Source: Bacteroides sp. UBA939 (GTDB lineage: Bacteria; Bacteroidota; Bacteroidia; Bacteroidales; Bacteroidaceae). From it: DNA of 18,266 nt. Where the stretch lies: assembly GCF_002293435.1 (NCBI RefSeq), contig NZ_DBDF01000177.1:8126-26391 (forward strand), given 5' to 3'. Below, piece after piece: positions 1-7,982 of the stretch; the first letter of the stretch is position 1; each line of letters starts with the position of its first letter. The notes beneath the pieces were generated by a model. That model was given only the letters and a program-made list of their open reading frames with translations. It had not been told where the DNA came from and ran no database searches. Position numbers and translations under genes: made by a program.

Positions 1-97
1 CGTCGCAGAGAAAAAACGCTGTGTCTCTGTGTCTCTGTGTTTGAATCACCGCTAAATTCTCATTTATGACAAGACACTTATGAATAATGCAGGCTAA
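1..97. repeat. Dispersed intergenic repeat, left copy
   Basis: Non-coding. It has two parts. At 20-40 an 8-bp unit TGTGTCTC is repeated about 2.5 times. At 77-97 lies a core reading CTTATGAATAAT then GCAGGCTAA. The reverse complement of 18142-18162 matches this core at 20 of 21 positions, and a short-period G/C-containing repeat lies at a similar distance on the other side there (18199-18225). The two parts therefore recur together in inverted orientation at the other end of the window. I infer a dispersed Bacteroides intergenic element; no protein is encoded. The rest of 98-148 shows nothing recognisable. Confidence 0.6.
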
Positions 98-148
98 GAC
101 GAATTGTATGCACAGGGCATCGAAAGTGACGAAGAACCCGACTACCCC

Positions 149-178
149 TTGAGGTTTCAATAAATATCGGTATCTTTG
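149..178 (+). promoter_or_regulatory. Bacteroides-type promoter of trpS
   Basis: An exact -7 box TATCTTTG (TAnnTTTG) lies at 171-178, with a TTG at 149-151 serving as the -33 element and a 19-nt spacer. This fits the Bacteroidales sigma-ABfr promoter pattern. Transcription would begin near 185, giving an AT-rich leader of about 40 nt before the trpS ATG at 226. Confidence 0.7.
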
Positions 179-225
179 CGAGCACATCAAAATTTAAAGA
201 ATTAAAAACAAAGAAAATTATAGAT

Positions 226-1317
226 ATGGCTAATGAGAAGATTATCCTCACGGGCGACCGCCCAACAGGACGCCTGCACATCGGGCACTACGTAGGTTCG
301 TTAAGAAGAAGAGTGGAGTTGCAGAACTCCGGCTTGTACAACAAGATATTTATTTTCATCGCCGACGCACAGGCACTGACCGACAATATGGAGAACCCGG
401 AAAAAGTAAGGCAGAATGTCATTGAAGTAGCGTTGGATTATCTTGCCTGCGGTCTGGACCCGACGAAGTCCACCATCTTCATCCAATCGCAAATACCGGA
501 ACTCTGCGAACTGTCGTTCTACTACATGGATCTCGTAACCGTATCGCGCCTACAACGTAACCCGACCGTAAAGACTGAAATTCAGATGCGCAACTTTGAG
601 GCAAGCATTCCGGTAGGTTTCTTTACATACCCCATCAGCCAGGCAGCAGATATCACAGCTTTCAAAGCCACAACCGTTCCCGTAGGCGAAGACCAGGAAC
701 CGATGATTGAACAGGCTCGCGAAATCGTTCGCCGCTTCAATTATATATATGGTGAGACGCTTGTTGAACCCGAAATCCTGTTGCCCGACAATGCCGCTTG
801 CCTGCGTCTGCCGGGAACCGACGGTAAAGCAAAAATGAGCAAGTCTTTGGGCAACTGCATCTACCTTTCCGACACTGCCGAGGAAGTGGAAAAGAAGATC
901 CGCGGCATGTACACCGACCCCGACCACTTGCGCGTGCAAGACCCGGGCAAAGTAGAGGGCAATCCCGTATTCACTTATCTGGATGCCTTCTCTCGTCCCG
1001 AACACTTCAGCCTCTACCTGCCCGAATATCCAAATCTGGATGAATTGAAAGCGCATTATATGCGTGGCGGATTGGGAGACGTAAAAGTGAAGCGATTCCT
1101 CAACGCCATTATGCAAGAAATGTTGGAACCGATACGCAACCGCCGCAAAGAGTTCGAGCAGGACATTCCCGGCATCTACGACATGTTGAAGAAAGGCTGC
1201 GAAACCGCCCGTGAAGCAGCCGCTGCCACGCTGGACGATGTGCGCAAAGCAATGAAGATAAACTACTTTGATGATGCGGAATTGATTGCAGAACAGGTGA
1301 AGCGGTTCAAGGGGTAA
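226..1317 (+). CDS. trpS: Tryptophanyl-tRNA synthetase
   Basis: Cytoplasmic class Ic aminoacyl-tRNA synthetase that activates tryptophan with ATP and charges tRNA-Trp. The Rossmann-fold signature HIGH is at residues 18-21, inside GRLHIGHYVGS. The second ATP-binding signature KMSKS is at residues 203-207 (832-846). The length of 363 aa is usual for the bacterial enzyme, and the reading frame is intact. The ATG at 226 is the first in frame after an AT-rich leader, about 48 nt downstream of an exact TAnnTTTG box. The gene appears monocistronic: the next plus-strand gene begins 76 nt later and differs in composition. Identification is secure. Confidence 0.97.
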   Translation: MANEKIILTGDRPTGRLHIGHYVGSLRRRVELQNSGLYNKIFIFIADAQALTDNMENPEKVRQNVIEVALDYLACGLDPTKSTIFIQSQIPELCELSFYYMDLVTVSRLQRNPTVKTEIQMRNFEASIPVGFFTYPISQAADITAFKATTVPVGEDQEPMIEQAREIVRRFNYIYGETLVEPEILLPDNAACLRLPGTDGKAKMSKSLGNCIYLSDTAEEVEKKIRGMYTDPDHLRVQDPGKVEGNPVFTYLDAFSRPEHFSLYLPEYPNLDELKAHYMRGGLGDVKVKRFLNAIMQEMLEPIRNRRKEFEQDIPGIYDMLKKGCETAREAAAATLDDVRKAMKINYFDDAELIAEQVKRFKG

Positions 1318-1393
1318 GCCAACAAGAAGCATCATTACATCAACAACGTCTCTTTTCGGCTGTCTTTATAACATCGCATTAAAATTGATTTAT

Positions 1394-3139
1394 ATGATTA
1401 CAAATATCAAAATCGAAAATTTTAAGAAGTTGGAGTCTGTATCATTTCAACTTTCTTCTTCCGTTGTTATTATTGGTCCCAATAATTCAGGCAAATCAAC
1501 CATATTCCAGGCCTTATGCCTATGGGAAATAGGAGTGAGAAAGTATGTTGCAGCTAAAGAGCAAGGCAAATTAAACAAGAGTAAGAGAATAATCCTCAAT
1601 CGGAAAGATTTGCTCAACAGTCCGATAGAAGATGCTCAATTCTTGTGGACAGATGGAAAGACCACGCATAAAAAAAATGCTCCCGCAACACATATTATAT
1701 TGGCTATTGAACTTGAAGGAGAAACGAATAACAAAAAATGGAAATGTCGTGCGGAGTTCTATTATTATAATACCGAATCATTCTCATGCGGCATAACCAC
1801 CGGATTAGATGATATAATCGAACTCTATAACAACACCCAAGGCATTCATTTCGGATTCCTGCAACCCATGTCGGGCATTTCAACCTCCGAGGATAAATTA
1901 ACACAAGGCTCTATTGACCGGAAAATGGGCGAAGGAAAAACAGCAGAGGTCTTACGTAATATCTGCTTTGAGATGCTCAATCCTGAAACGTCTAAAAGAC
2001 ATGAAGACGAAATACAGAACAATTGGAAACACCTTAGTGAAGTAATCAAATCAATGTTTGGTGTAACATTAGAAAAGCCACAATACATTAAGTCTACAGG
2101 ATTAATTCAGCTAAGATATAAGGAAAACAATGTAACGTATGATATATCCTCAGGCGGAAGAGGTTTCCTGCAATCACTATTGCTGTTTAGTTATATGTAT
2201 GTCAATCCCAATACGGTGTTGCTATTGGATGAACCGGATGCACATCTTGAGGTTATAAGACAGCGTGAAACTTTTCAGCGAATTAACGAAATAGCAGACC
2301 AAACGAACTCGCAAGTATTAATAGCTTCACATTCGGAAGTTGTATTAGACCAAGCTGCTGAGGCATCGAAAGTTATAGCCCTGATAGAACATAAAACTTA
2401 TGAATTGAACACTTCTACGAAAAGTCAATCTCTGAGTTATATCAAGAAAGCACTTACAGATATCGGATGGGAGACATACTATTATTCCAGAGCCAAAGGA
2501 CATATCCTGTTCTTAGAAGGTTCTACCGACTTAGATATGCTTCTTGCTTTTGCTAACAAGCTGAAACACAAAGTAGAACCTTTGCTAAGAACCGCACATA
2601 TTCGCTATACCGCCAACAATCTGCCACATAAGGCCCTTAGCTATTTTGTGCCACTAAAAGAGATATTTCCTGAGCTAAAGGGGCTTGCTCTATTTGACAG
2701 GCTGGGAAAAAGTATTGATGCAAAATCTCCGCTGAAGATAATAAGCTGGGAAAGAAGGGAACTGGAAAATTATTTTGCTCGTCCGGTACTACTTGTCAAA
2801 CATGCAAAGATGTTATCATACAAATACACTAACTATACATCCGAACAATTAAAAGATAAGATGAAACAAGCCATAGCCAATTACACGCCGCCTGCATATT
2901 TAAATGATTTAAATAATTCTTGGTGGGATGAGGCTAAGCTATCCGATGATTGGTTAGATCTTATCTTTCCCGAGTTTTATAAGCAACTGGGTATTCCTGC
3001 AGACTTCTTCAAAAGAGATTATTATCGGCTAATTAATCTAATGAAAGTCGAAGATATATCAGCGGAAATATCTGAAAAGTTAGATGCAATCTATGATATA
3101 TTGGATTCACCGCGTGCACATACGTGCATATCTCATTAA
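1394..3139 (+). CDS. OLD-like AAA ATPase with C-terminal TOPRIM region
   Basis: Predicted ATP-dependent nuclease of the OLD/AAA15 type; members are known in phage defence and DNA processing, but the substrate here is unknown. Residues are numbered from the ATG at 1394. Walker A GPNNSGKS is at 28-35, an ABC-like signature SSGGRG at 252-257, Walker B LLLDEPDAH with D279-E280, and a switch histidine H313 in ASHS. A TOPRIM-like segment follows, FLEGSTD with E375 and D379, then LFDRLG with D435, where OLD proteins normally have D-x-D. A W-E-R-R-E-L-E-N-Y motif comes next. A TTG nine bases upstream (1385) is in frame, but ATG 1394 directly precedes the usual ITNIKIENFK start of this family. The gene is visibly more AT-rich than trpS, stands alone between unrelated genes, and has no clear promoter. 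Its last 33 bp overlap the 3' end of the opposing GH88 gene. Transfer is likely. A role in defence is inference. Confidence 0.85.
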   Translation: MITNIKIENFKKLESVSFQLSSSVVIIGPNNSGKSTIFQALCLWEIGVRKYVAAKEQGKLNKSKRIILNRKDLLNSPIEDAQFLWTDGKTTHKKNAPATHIILAIELEGETNNKKWKCRAEFYYYNTESFSCGITTGLDDIIELYNNTQGIHFGFLQPMSGISTSEDKLTQGSIDRKMGEGKTAEVLRNICFEMLNPETSKRHEDEIQNNWKHLSEVIKSMFGVTLEKPQYIKSTGLIQLRYKENNVTYDISSGGRGFLQSLLLFSYMYVNPNTVLLLDEPDAHLEVIRQRETFQRINEIADQTNSQVLIASHSEVVLDQAAEASKVIALIEHKTYELNTSTKSQSLSYIKKALTDIGWETYYYSRAKGHILFLEGSTDLDMLLAFANKLKHKVEPLLRTAHIRYTANNLPHKALSYFVPLKEIFPELKGLALFDRLGKSIDAKSPLKIISWERRELENYFARPVLLVKHAKMLSYKYTNYTSEQLKDKMKQAIANYTPPAYLNDLNNSWWDEAKLSDDWLDLIFPEFYKQLGIPADFFKRDYYRLINLMKVEDISAEISEKLDAIYDILDSPRAHTCISH

Positions 3140-4336
3140 CGCTTCCAGATAATAATAATCCGCATATACCAAAGGAACATCAATCTCTTGGTTATGCGGA
3201 ATACTGCCTGTGCTATGCATCAATATGAAATTGCAGTTCGTATCCGGTTCAGCCAGATAGGCAGGAGAAGAAAGAGAATGTAATATGTGCGTCGCCGCGG
3301 CAGTGTACTTTTTCCCATCCGTCACATAGTCCGCCAGTTCCAGAAAAGCAGAGGCAGCAATCGCAGCAGCCGAAGCATCGCAGGGTATGACTTTAAACTT
3401 CTGCGGGTCATAGTCCCAGTCTGGTATATATCCCGCTTGACCTGCATTAAAATCCCAATACGGTATTCCATCTTCCGGCAAGTTCGGATGACTCAGCCAG
3501 AAGTCTGCCGTACGGACAGCTATCTCCAGAAAATCCTTCCTAAGAGTCTCACGGTAAGCCATCGTATATCCGTAAATAGCCCATGCCTGTCCGCGCGCCC
3601 ATGCGGAATTATCAGAAAACCCCTGGCAGGTAGCCCGATGCAGGACTTCTCCTGTTTCCTCATCATAATTAACTACGTGATAATTACTGTAATCTTCACG
3701 GAACTGATTCTTCGCCGTTGTTTCGGCATGGCGGTTAGCAATTTGGGCATAAATGGAATCTCCCGTCACTCTCGTGGCAAAATACAGTAGTTCCAGATTC
3801 ATCATATTGTCAATAATAACCGGATAGAACCATTCATCCTTACCGTTCCAGGCTTTCCGGTAGTTCCATGATTCGATACTACCGGTTTTCTCATTAAAAC
3901 GAGTACATAATGAGCGCGCCGACTCAACCAGTATTTCCTTATAGGCTTCAGCTCCTGTCAAACGGTATGCATTCCCGAAACTGCAATACATCAGGAAACC
4001 AATATCGTGATGATTGGTCAGTTTCTTCAAAGGTTCGAGCGCTTCTGTCCACTCCAAAGCGGCATCTTTCCAGTTCTCCCTACCTGTATATTCATATACA
4101 TACCACAAACATCCGGGGAAGAATCCCTCCGTCCAGTCGTTTTTATGAGTTACCTTAAGCTTGCCATCCTTACCTATCGTACGGGGATAATCAGTTGGTT
4201 CGGGTATAGCTTTCAACTGATTCGACAGTTGCCGTTCAGCCCGTTCAAACCCACGCTTTACAATTTCTGTATCCCCTTCTCCGCTACATGCAACCAACAT
4301 TAATACCGACATGTATAAAATGTAAGACACTTTCAT
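3107..4336 (-). CDS. GH88 unsaturated glucuronyl hydrolase, lipoprotein
   Basis: Predicted family 88 glycoside hydrolase that removes the 4,5-unsaturated uronic acid from disaccharides produced by polysaccharide lyases. Numbering is from the ATG at 4334-4336 (409 aa). A lipoprotein signal ends in the lipobox LVAC with Cys17, so it is probably membrane-anchored in the periplasm or envelope. Family hallmarks are WTEGFFPGCLW, NHHDIGF with D111, and IDNMMNLELL with D176. The two aspartates correspond to the catalytic pair of known unsaturated glucuronyl hydrolases. WARGQAW and PYWDFNA follow. An ATG 14 codons upstream (4378) would add MECGKEVKGYKAFG in front of the signal peptide; I prefer the later start because it gives a standard lipoprotein leader. 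The gene is divergent from the PL8 lyase, whose product it should process. Its 3' end overlaps the OLD-like gene. Confidence 0.88.
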   Translation of the reverse strand: MKVSYILYMSVLMLVACSGEGDTEIVKRGFERAERQLSNQLKAIPEPTDYPRTIGKDGKLKVTHKNDWTEGFFPGCLWYVYEYTGRENWKDAALEWTEALEPLKKLTNHHDIGFLMYCSFGNAYRLTGAEAYKEILVESARSLCTRFNEKTGSIESWNYRKAWNGKDEWFYPVIIDNMMNLELLYFATRVTGDSIYAQIANRHAETTAKNQFREDYSNYHVVNYDEETGEVLHRATCQGFSDNSAWARGQAWAIYGYTMAYRETLRKDFLEIAVRTADFWLSHPNLPEDGIPYWDFNAGQAGYIPDWDYDPQKFKVIPCDASAAAIAASAFLELADYVTDGKKYTAAATHILHSLSSPAYLAEPDTNCNFILMHSTGSIPHNQEIDVPLVYADYYYLEALMRYARMCTR

Positions 4337-4442
4337 TCCAAATGCTTTATATCCCTTTACTTCCTTTCCGCACTCCATATACGTTATAATCTATAATTAA
4401 TACCTTTAATGTTTGATTCTCATACCTTATAATTTACCCGTG

Positions 4443-4474
4443 CAAAGCTATAGAAATCATTCAAATAAAACAAA
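4443..4474 (-). promoter_or_regulatory. Bacteroides-type promoter of the GH88 gene
   Basis: On the minus strand, TTTG (4471-4474) is followed by a 20-nt spacer and an exact -7 box TAGCTTTG (4443-4450). The start of transcription would be near 4436, giving a leader of about 100 nt before the preferred ATG at 4336. This leader also spans the rejected upstream ATG at 4378. Confidence 0.65.
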
Positions 4475-4598
4475 CATACTATTAAATTATAGTTCTCTCT
4501 GTTCTCAGGACACGCCTATATTGTCCGTTTTTGTAGCACAAATTGCGTAATCGTCTAAAAACAAGAAACACTAAGGCAGTAAGTTTTAAAAATTCCGG

Positions 4599-4606
4599 TA
4601 TCTTTG
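4599..4606 (+). promoter_or_regulatory. Promoter -7 box upstream of the PL8 lyase
   Basis: TATCTTTG is an exact TAnnTTTG match, 28 nt before the ATG at 4635. No TTG is present at the expected -33 position (around 4576-4579), so the promoter may depend on an activator. The remaining divergent intergenic stretch (4475-4598) is AT-rich and shows no clear operator. Confidence 0.55.
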
Positions 4607-4634
4607 CATAACTAAAATCAAAACACAAAAAGAT

Positions 4635-6785
4635 ATGAAAACCACAGCCCGACTTATAATATCAGTTATCATAGGAAGTCTGATATCAGCAAAAGCGCAT
4701 ACAGCTATCGCTGTCCCGAATACTGCGGACAATAGCAATGAATTTGAAGTCCTGATGCAGAAAATCAGGCTCGACTTCGCTAACAATCCTTCCATTGACG
4801 AAGATTTAAAAAGCTACAATGATACCGACGGCTCGTTTACTGACGTAGACTATAGCAGCATACAGCGTACCAATTGGCCGCCTATCGTACATATAGACCG
4901 GCTCTCCGCCTTTGCCTTCGCCTACACAAATCCTGAAAACAAATATTATAAGGATGAAGTACTGTTTGCTAAAATACAAAAGGGACTGGAGTATTGGCAT
5001 GAACGTAATCCGTGGTGCCACAACTGGTGGTACAATCAAATTGCGGAACCTCAGCAGACTGGCATATTGCTGATACAAATGCGGGCAGGAGAAAAACACA
5101 TCCCGGCAGAACTGGAAGAAAAGATACTGGAAAGAATAAAAAAAGACGGCGGACATCCTGCCAAATGGACAGGCGCCAACCGTACGGATATAGCCTTGCA
5201 CTGGATATACCGTGCGTGCCTTTCCGAAGATGAAGCAGACTTGAGCACCGCACTTGAGAATGCATACAGTCCCATCGTATATACCACCAAAGAAGGGTTC
5301 CAGCACGACAACAGCTACTTTCAACATGGTACCCAACTCTATATCGGTGGTTACGGAGACGAAATCCTGAAAGGTGTCACTCAAATAGCCATGTACACCC
5401 GGGGAACCCGGTATGCAATTCCTTCAGACAAGCTGGCGTTACTGAGTAAATTCATGCGCGAAACTTATTATTCCACCATACGCGGACAATACATGTTGTT
5501 TGACGTACTCGGCAGAGGCGTAAGCCGTCCCGGCATTACCAACAAAGCGCATACAGCCTTATTCGCCAAACGCATGATTGAATTAGACCCGGCACACGCC
5601 AAAGAATATGAAGAAATCATCCTGCGCCTGAGTGGTAAACGAACCACCGACTATGCACTGTCGCCCAAACATACTCATTATTTCCGCGGAGACTATACCT
5701 TACATGTACGTCCTGCCTACACTTTTGATGTGCGCATGGTGTCTACGCGTACCAAACGTTGTGAGTACGGTAACGGAGAAAACCTGAAAACTTACTTCAT
5801 GTCCGACGGATGCACCAATATAGTAAGTGATGGAAACGAATATGCCGATATTTTCCCTGTCTGGAACTGGACACGTATCCCCGGAGTGACAGCGCCACAA
5901 GTTGAGGAAATTCCTATGGCAACCAGTGATTGGCAGACGCCGGGTACTTCTACTTTCGCCGGAGGAGTATCCGACAGTCTTTATGGGGCATCTGCATATT
6001 CGTACACAGATACATACGCCGGTATCAATACAAGCGCACGGAAAGCATGGTTTTTCTTTGACGATGAGGTGGTTTGCTTAGGCGCCGGCATCCATTCCAC
6101 TTCAGAATATCCGGTATATACTACCGTTAATCAATGCTTGGCCGCTTCATCCAAAGTCTTGCTATATCATAAAAAGAAACCAACCGAAATAACCCAGGGG
6201 AATTTCAACTACACTTCTCCCGAATGGATTCTTCATAATAAAACAGGCTATTTGTTTCCGGACGGCGGGAAAGTATTCGTAGCCAATCAGCAACAGACAG
6301 GAAGTTGGTACGACATCAACCACACTGCCCCCAAAGATAGTATACAAAAGGATATTTTCACTATATGTATCGACCACGGCATGAAACCGTCTGATGCAAC
6401 TTATGCCTACATCATCATACCCGGCATGCAAACGGTTGACGGCATGAAACAGTATCAGCAGGAAAAGAATATTAAAATCCTGACCAACACAGAAAACCTT
6501 CAAGCAGTCAGCAATGAAAAAGCAGGTATTTTACAAATGATATTTTATCAATCCGGAGAATTTATATATAAGGATCTGACAATAAAAGCAGATAAAGCCT
6601 GCGCACTGATAGTCAAAATGACAAACCGGAATAAAATAAAGCTTCATATAGCAGACCCGGGACAAACAGAATCCAATATAACCTTAGAAATCCGGACACG
6701 GAAACAATCGAAAACAATCAATTGTGATTACCGGAACAGTGGCATCTATGCCGGACATACCAAGGTCTTTGATATCAGCCTATAA
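4635..6785 (+). CDS. PL8 family polysaccharide lyase, chondroitin AC/hyaluronan lyase type
   Basis: Secreted or periplasmic lyase predicted to cleave chondroitin or hyaluronan by beta-elimination, leaving 4,5-unsaturated disaccharides. An N-terminal signal peptide (about residues 1-26, ending near HTAIA) has no lipobox. The alpha-toroid domain carries NWWYNQI (W131, W132, Y133, N134) and GANRTD (N182). FQHGTQLYIGGYG follows with H231 and Y240, then GRGVSRPG with R294 and R298. The spacings H-9-Y, H-63-R and R-4-R match the catalytic set His225/Tyr234/Arg288/Arg292 of Pedobacter (Flavobacterium) heparinus chondroitinase AC. NGEN (E382) may correspond to its Glu371. The C-terminal half is the beta-sandwich lyase region. 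At 716 aa it is close to the family norm of about 700. The divergent GH88 gene would process the products. Xanthan-lyase-type specificity cannot be excluded from sequence alone. Confidence 0.9.
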   Translation: MKTTARLIISVIIGSLISAKAHTAIAVPNTADNSNEFEVLMQKIRLDFANNPSIDEDLKSYNDTDGSFTDVDYSSIQRTNWPPIVHIDRLSAFAFAYTNPENKYYKDEVLFAKIQKGLEYWHERNPWCHNWWYNQIAEPQQTGILLIQMRAGEKHIPAELEEKILERIKKDGGHPAKWTGANRTDIALHWIYRACLSEDEADLSTALENAYSPIVYTTKEGFQHDNSYFQHGTQLYIGGYGDEILKGVTQIAMYTRGTRYAIPSDKLALLSKFMRETYYSTIRGQYMLFDVLGRGVSRPGITNKAHTALFAKRMIELDPAHAKEYEEIILRLSGKRTTDYALSPKHTHYFRGDYTLHVRPAYTFDVRMVSTRTKRCEYGNGENLKTYFMSDGCTNIVSDGNEYADIFPVWNWTRIPGVTAPQVEEIPMATSDWQTPGTSTFAGGVSDSLYGASAYSYTDTYAGINTSARKAWFFFDDEVVCLGAGIHSTSEYPVYTTVNQCLAASSKVLLYHKKKPTEITQGNFNYTSPEWILHNKTGYLFPDGGKVFVANQQQTGSWYDINHTAPKDSIQKDIFTICIDHGMKPSDATYAYIIIPGMQTVDGMKQYQQEKNIKILTNTENLQAVSNEKAGILQMIFYQSGEFIYKDLTIKADKACALIVKMTNRNKIKLHIADPGQTESNITLEIRTRKQSKTINCDYRNSGIYAGHTKVFDISL

Positions 6786-6819
6786 TCCCATAGGGAGTTC
6801 TTTCTCACATCTTCCCTCG

Positions 6820-6842
6820 TCCCCGGATACCTTCTCCGGGGA
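6820..6842 (+). terminator. Terminator-like hairpin after the PL8 gene
   Basis: TCCCCGGA (6820-6827) pairs perfectly with TCCGGGGA (6835-6842) across a 7-nt loop, 35 nt after the PL8 stop codon. The tail is TATTATAC rather than a run of T, so it is a weak intrinsic terminator or an mRNA-stabilising 3' hairpin. It separates PL8 transcription from the downstream two-component pair. Confidence 0.55.
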
Positions 6843-6848
6843 TATTAT

Positions 6849-6882
6849 ACGATTCAGCAACCTAAAATGACGACTCAGCGAC
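6849..6882 (+). promoter_or_regulatory. Candidate LytTR operator: two 13-bp direct repeats
   Basis: ACGATTCAGCAAC (6849-6861) and ACGACTCAGCGAC (6870-6882) agree at 11 of 13 positions. They are 21 bp apart start to start, two helical turns, with an 8-bp spacer. LytTR regulators bind paired imperfect direct repeats on the same DNA face, typically with about 21-bp periodicity; the E. coli BtsR motif, as I recall it, ACC(G/A)CT(C/T)A, resembles ACGACTCA here. The site ends 29 bp before a candidate -7 box and about 75 bp before the kinase start. The adjacent operon encodes a LytTR regulator, so autoregulation is a natural inference. Confidence 0.5.
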
Positions 6883-6911
6883 TTTTATTTAATCCTGTAA
6901 AGTATAACAGC

Positions 6912-6919
6912 TTTCTTTG
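6912..6919 (+). promoter_or_regulatory. Possible -7 box for the LytS/LytTR operon
   Basis: TTTCTTTG differs from TAnnTTTG at one of six fixed positions and lacks a good -33 TTG at the expected distance (around 6888-6891). A weak core promoter next to the paired direct repeats at 6849-6882 would fit activator-dependent transcription. The call is tentative. Confidence 0.3.
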
Positions 6920-6956
6920 CAGTGAATAATTAGAATAATCATTAAATTTACATGAA

Positions 6957-7982
6957 ATGGAAAAGAACAAAAGAATCATTGGCCTTATCGGAGCTGTAAT
7001 CTTTAGTTATGGTTTTATCATGGTATTGAATTGGGTACATAACAGTGACCTATTCAACACAAACACTCTCGTACTGGGAACAACTACTCTCATTATTGTT
7101 TTACTGGTAAGTTCTCTTTTCAATAAAATACTCCAGAGAATTACAAATAGTCCGGTTGCACAAATAAGAAAGAAGATGAAGTCTTCACTGATAATCTTCA
7201 CTCTCTCAACACTGGTAATTTCCTTTACCGCTTTCTTTTCAGGTCTGTACTTATTCTATAAAGTCGAAGGCTTGAATACCGATCACTTTATTCAGCGAAT
7301 CTTTCAGAAAGAATTTGCCGGCTCCATCATTCATACCTCCATAGGAATCTTGACCGGTATTGCAATCTTCTTTTATACAATCTGGAAACAAGCGGTTAAC
7401 CGCGAACTGCGATTGCGGGAAGAGAATCTGAAATACAAGTACATCAATCTTAAGACACAGGTTAATCCACATTTTCTTTTCAACAGTTTGAATACGCTAT
7501 CCGAATTAGTCTACGAGGACCCGAAAAAGGCAGATAACTACATCCAACAACTAAGCGGAATTTACCGCTATATTCTGGAGCATGAAGAAACCGACTTGAT
7601 TCCATTGGATGAAGAGGCCATATTCGTAAAGCAATACTTTGATTTACAAAAAGAACGGGCCGGTGATAAAGTACAGTTGAATATTAGCATCAATAATGCG
7701 GATAGATACAAAGTAATGCCTGTATCTTTACAGATATTAGTCGAGAATGCTTTGAAACACAATTCGTTTTCAGAAAACAATCCTTTGAAGATAAGTATCT
7801 GTAAGGAAGACATGTTTGTTGTTGTATCTAATAACATTCAGAGAAAAAATGTGTTAGATAATTCATACGGTACAGGCTTGTCTAATTTAAAGGAAAGGAT
7901 TAAACTTGTTACAGGCATGGAAATGGTAGTGAACCATGATAATGATGTATTTACAGTAAAAATACCTATTGTTAGCGTTTAG
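6957..7982 (+). CDS. LytS-type sensor histidine kinase
   Basis: Inner-membrane sensor kinase of the His_kinase (PF06580-like) class, which pairs with LytTR regulators. Four hydrophobic segments lie near residues 8-25, 37-55, 77-101 and 127-143, with very short loops and no large periplasmic sensor domain. A short linker helix is followed by the phosphoacceptor motif QVNPHFLFNSLN with H172. The ATP-binding N box is LVENALKHN (E263, N264, H268), and a glycine box YGTGLSNLKERI lies near the C terminus. The length of 341 aa is typical. The response regulator starts 1 nt after the stop codon, so the two should be co-transcribed. The signal sensed is unknown; the compact membrane domain suggests detection within or near the membrane. 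Confidence 0.93.
   Translation: MEKNKRIIGLIGAVIFSYGFIMVLNWVHNSDLFNTNTLVLGTTTLIIVLLVSSLFNKILQRITNSPVAQIRKKMKSSLIIFTLSTLVISFTAFFSGLYLFYKVEGLNTDHFIQRIFQKEFAGSIIHTSIGILTGIAIFFYTIWKQAVNRELRLREENLKYKYINLKTQVNPHFLFNSLNTLSELVYEDPKKADNYIQQLSGIYRYILEHEETDLIPLDEEAIFVKQYFDLQKERAGDKVQLNISINNADRYKVMPVSLQILVENALKHNSFSENNPLKISICKEDMFVVVSNNIQRKNVLDNSYGTGLSNLKERIKLVTGMEMVVNHDNDVFTVKIPIVSV

Noticed and set aside
20..40. Short tandem repeat considered as a CRISPR or iteron array
   Set aside because: Only about 2.5 units of 8 bp, no spacers, and no replication or cas gene nearby.
550..1335. 261-codon open frame antisense to trpS
   Set aside because: It lies entirely over a secure gene, has no recognisable protein features and mirrors trpS codon bias.
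1385..1393. In-frame TTG start extending the OLD-like protein by three residues
   Set aside because: The ATG at 1394 gives the standard N-terminal strand of the family and is the more likely initiator.
1318..1393. Terminator or tRNA in the trpS to OLD-like gap
   Set aside because: No stable hairpin with T-run and no cloverleaf could be drawn in these 76 bases.
3287..4303. Several plus-strand frames (up to 167 codons) over the GH88 gene
   Set aside because: No promoter, no recognisable product; GH88 motifs on the minus strand are clear.
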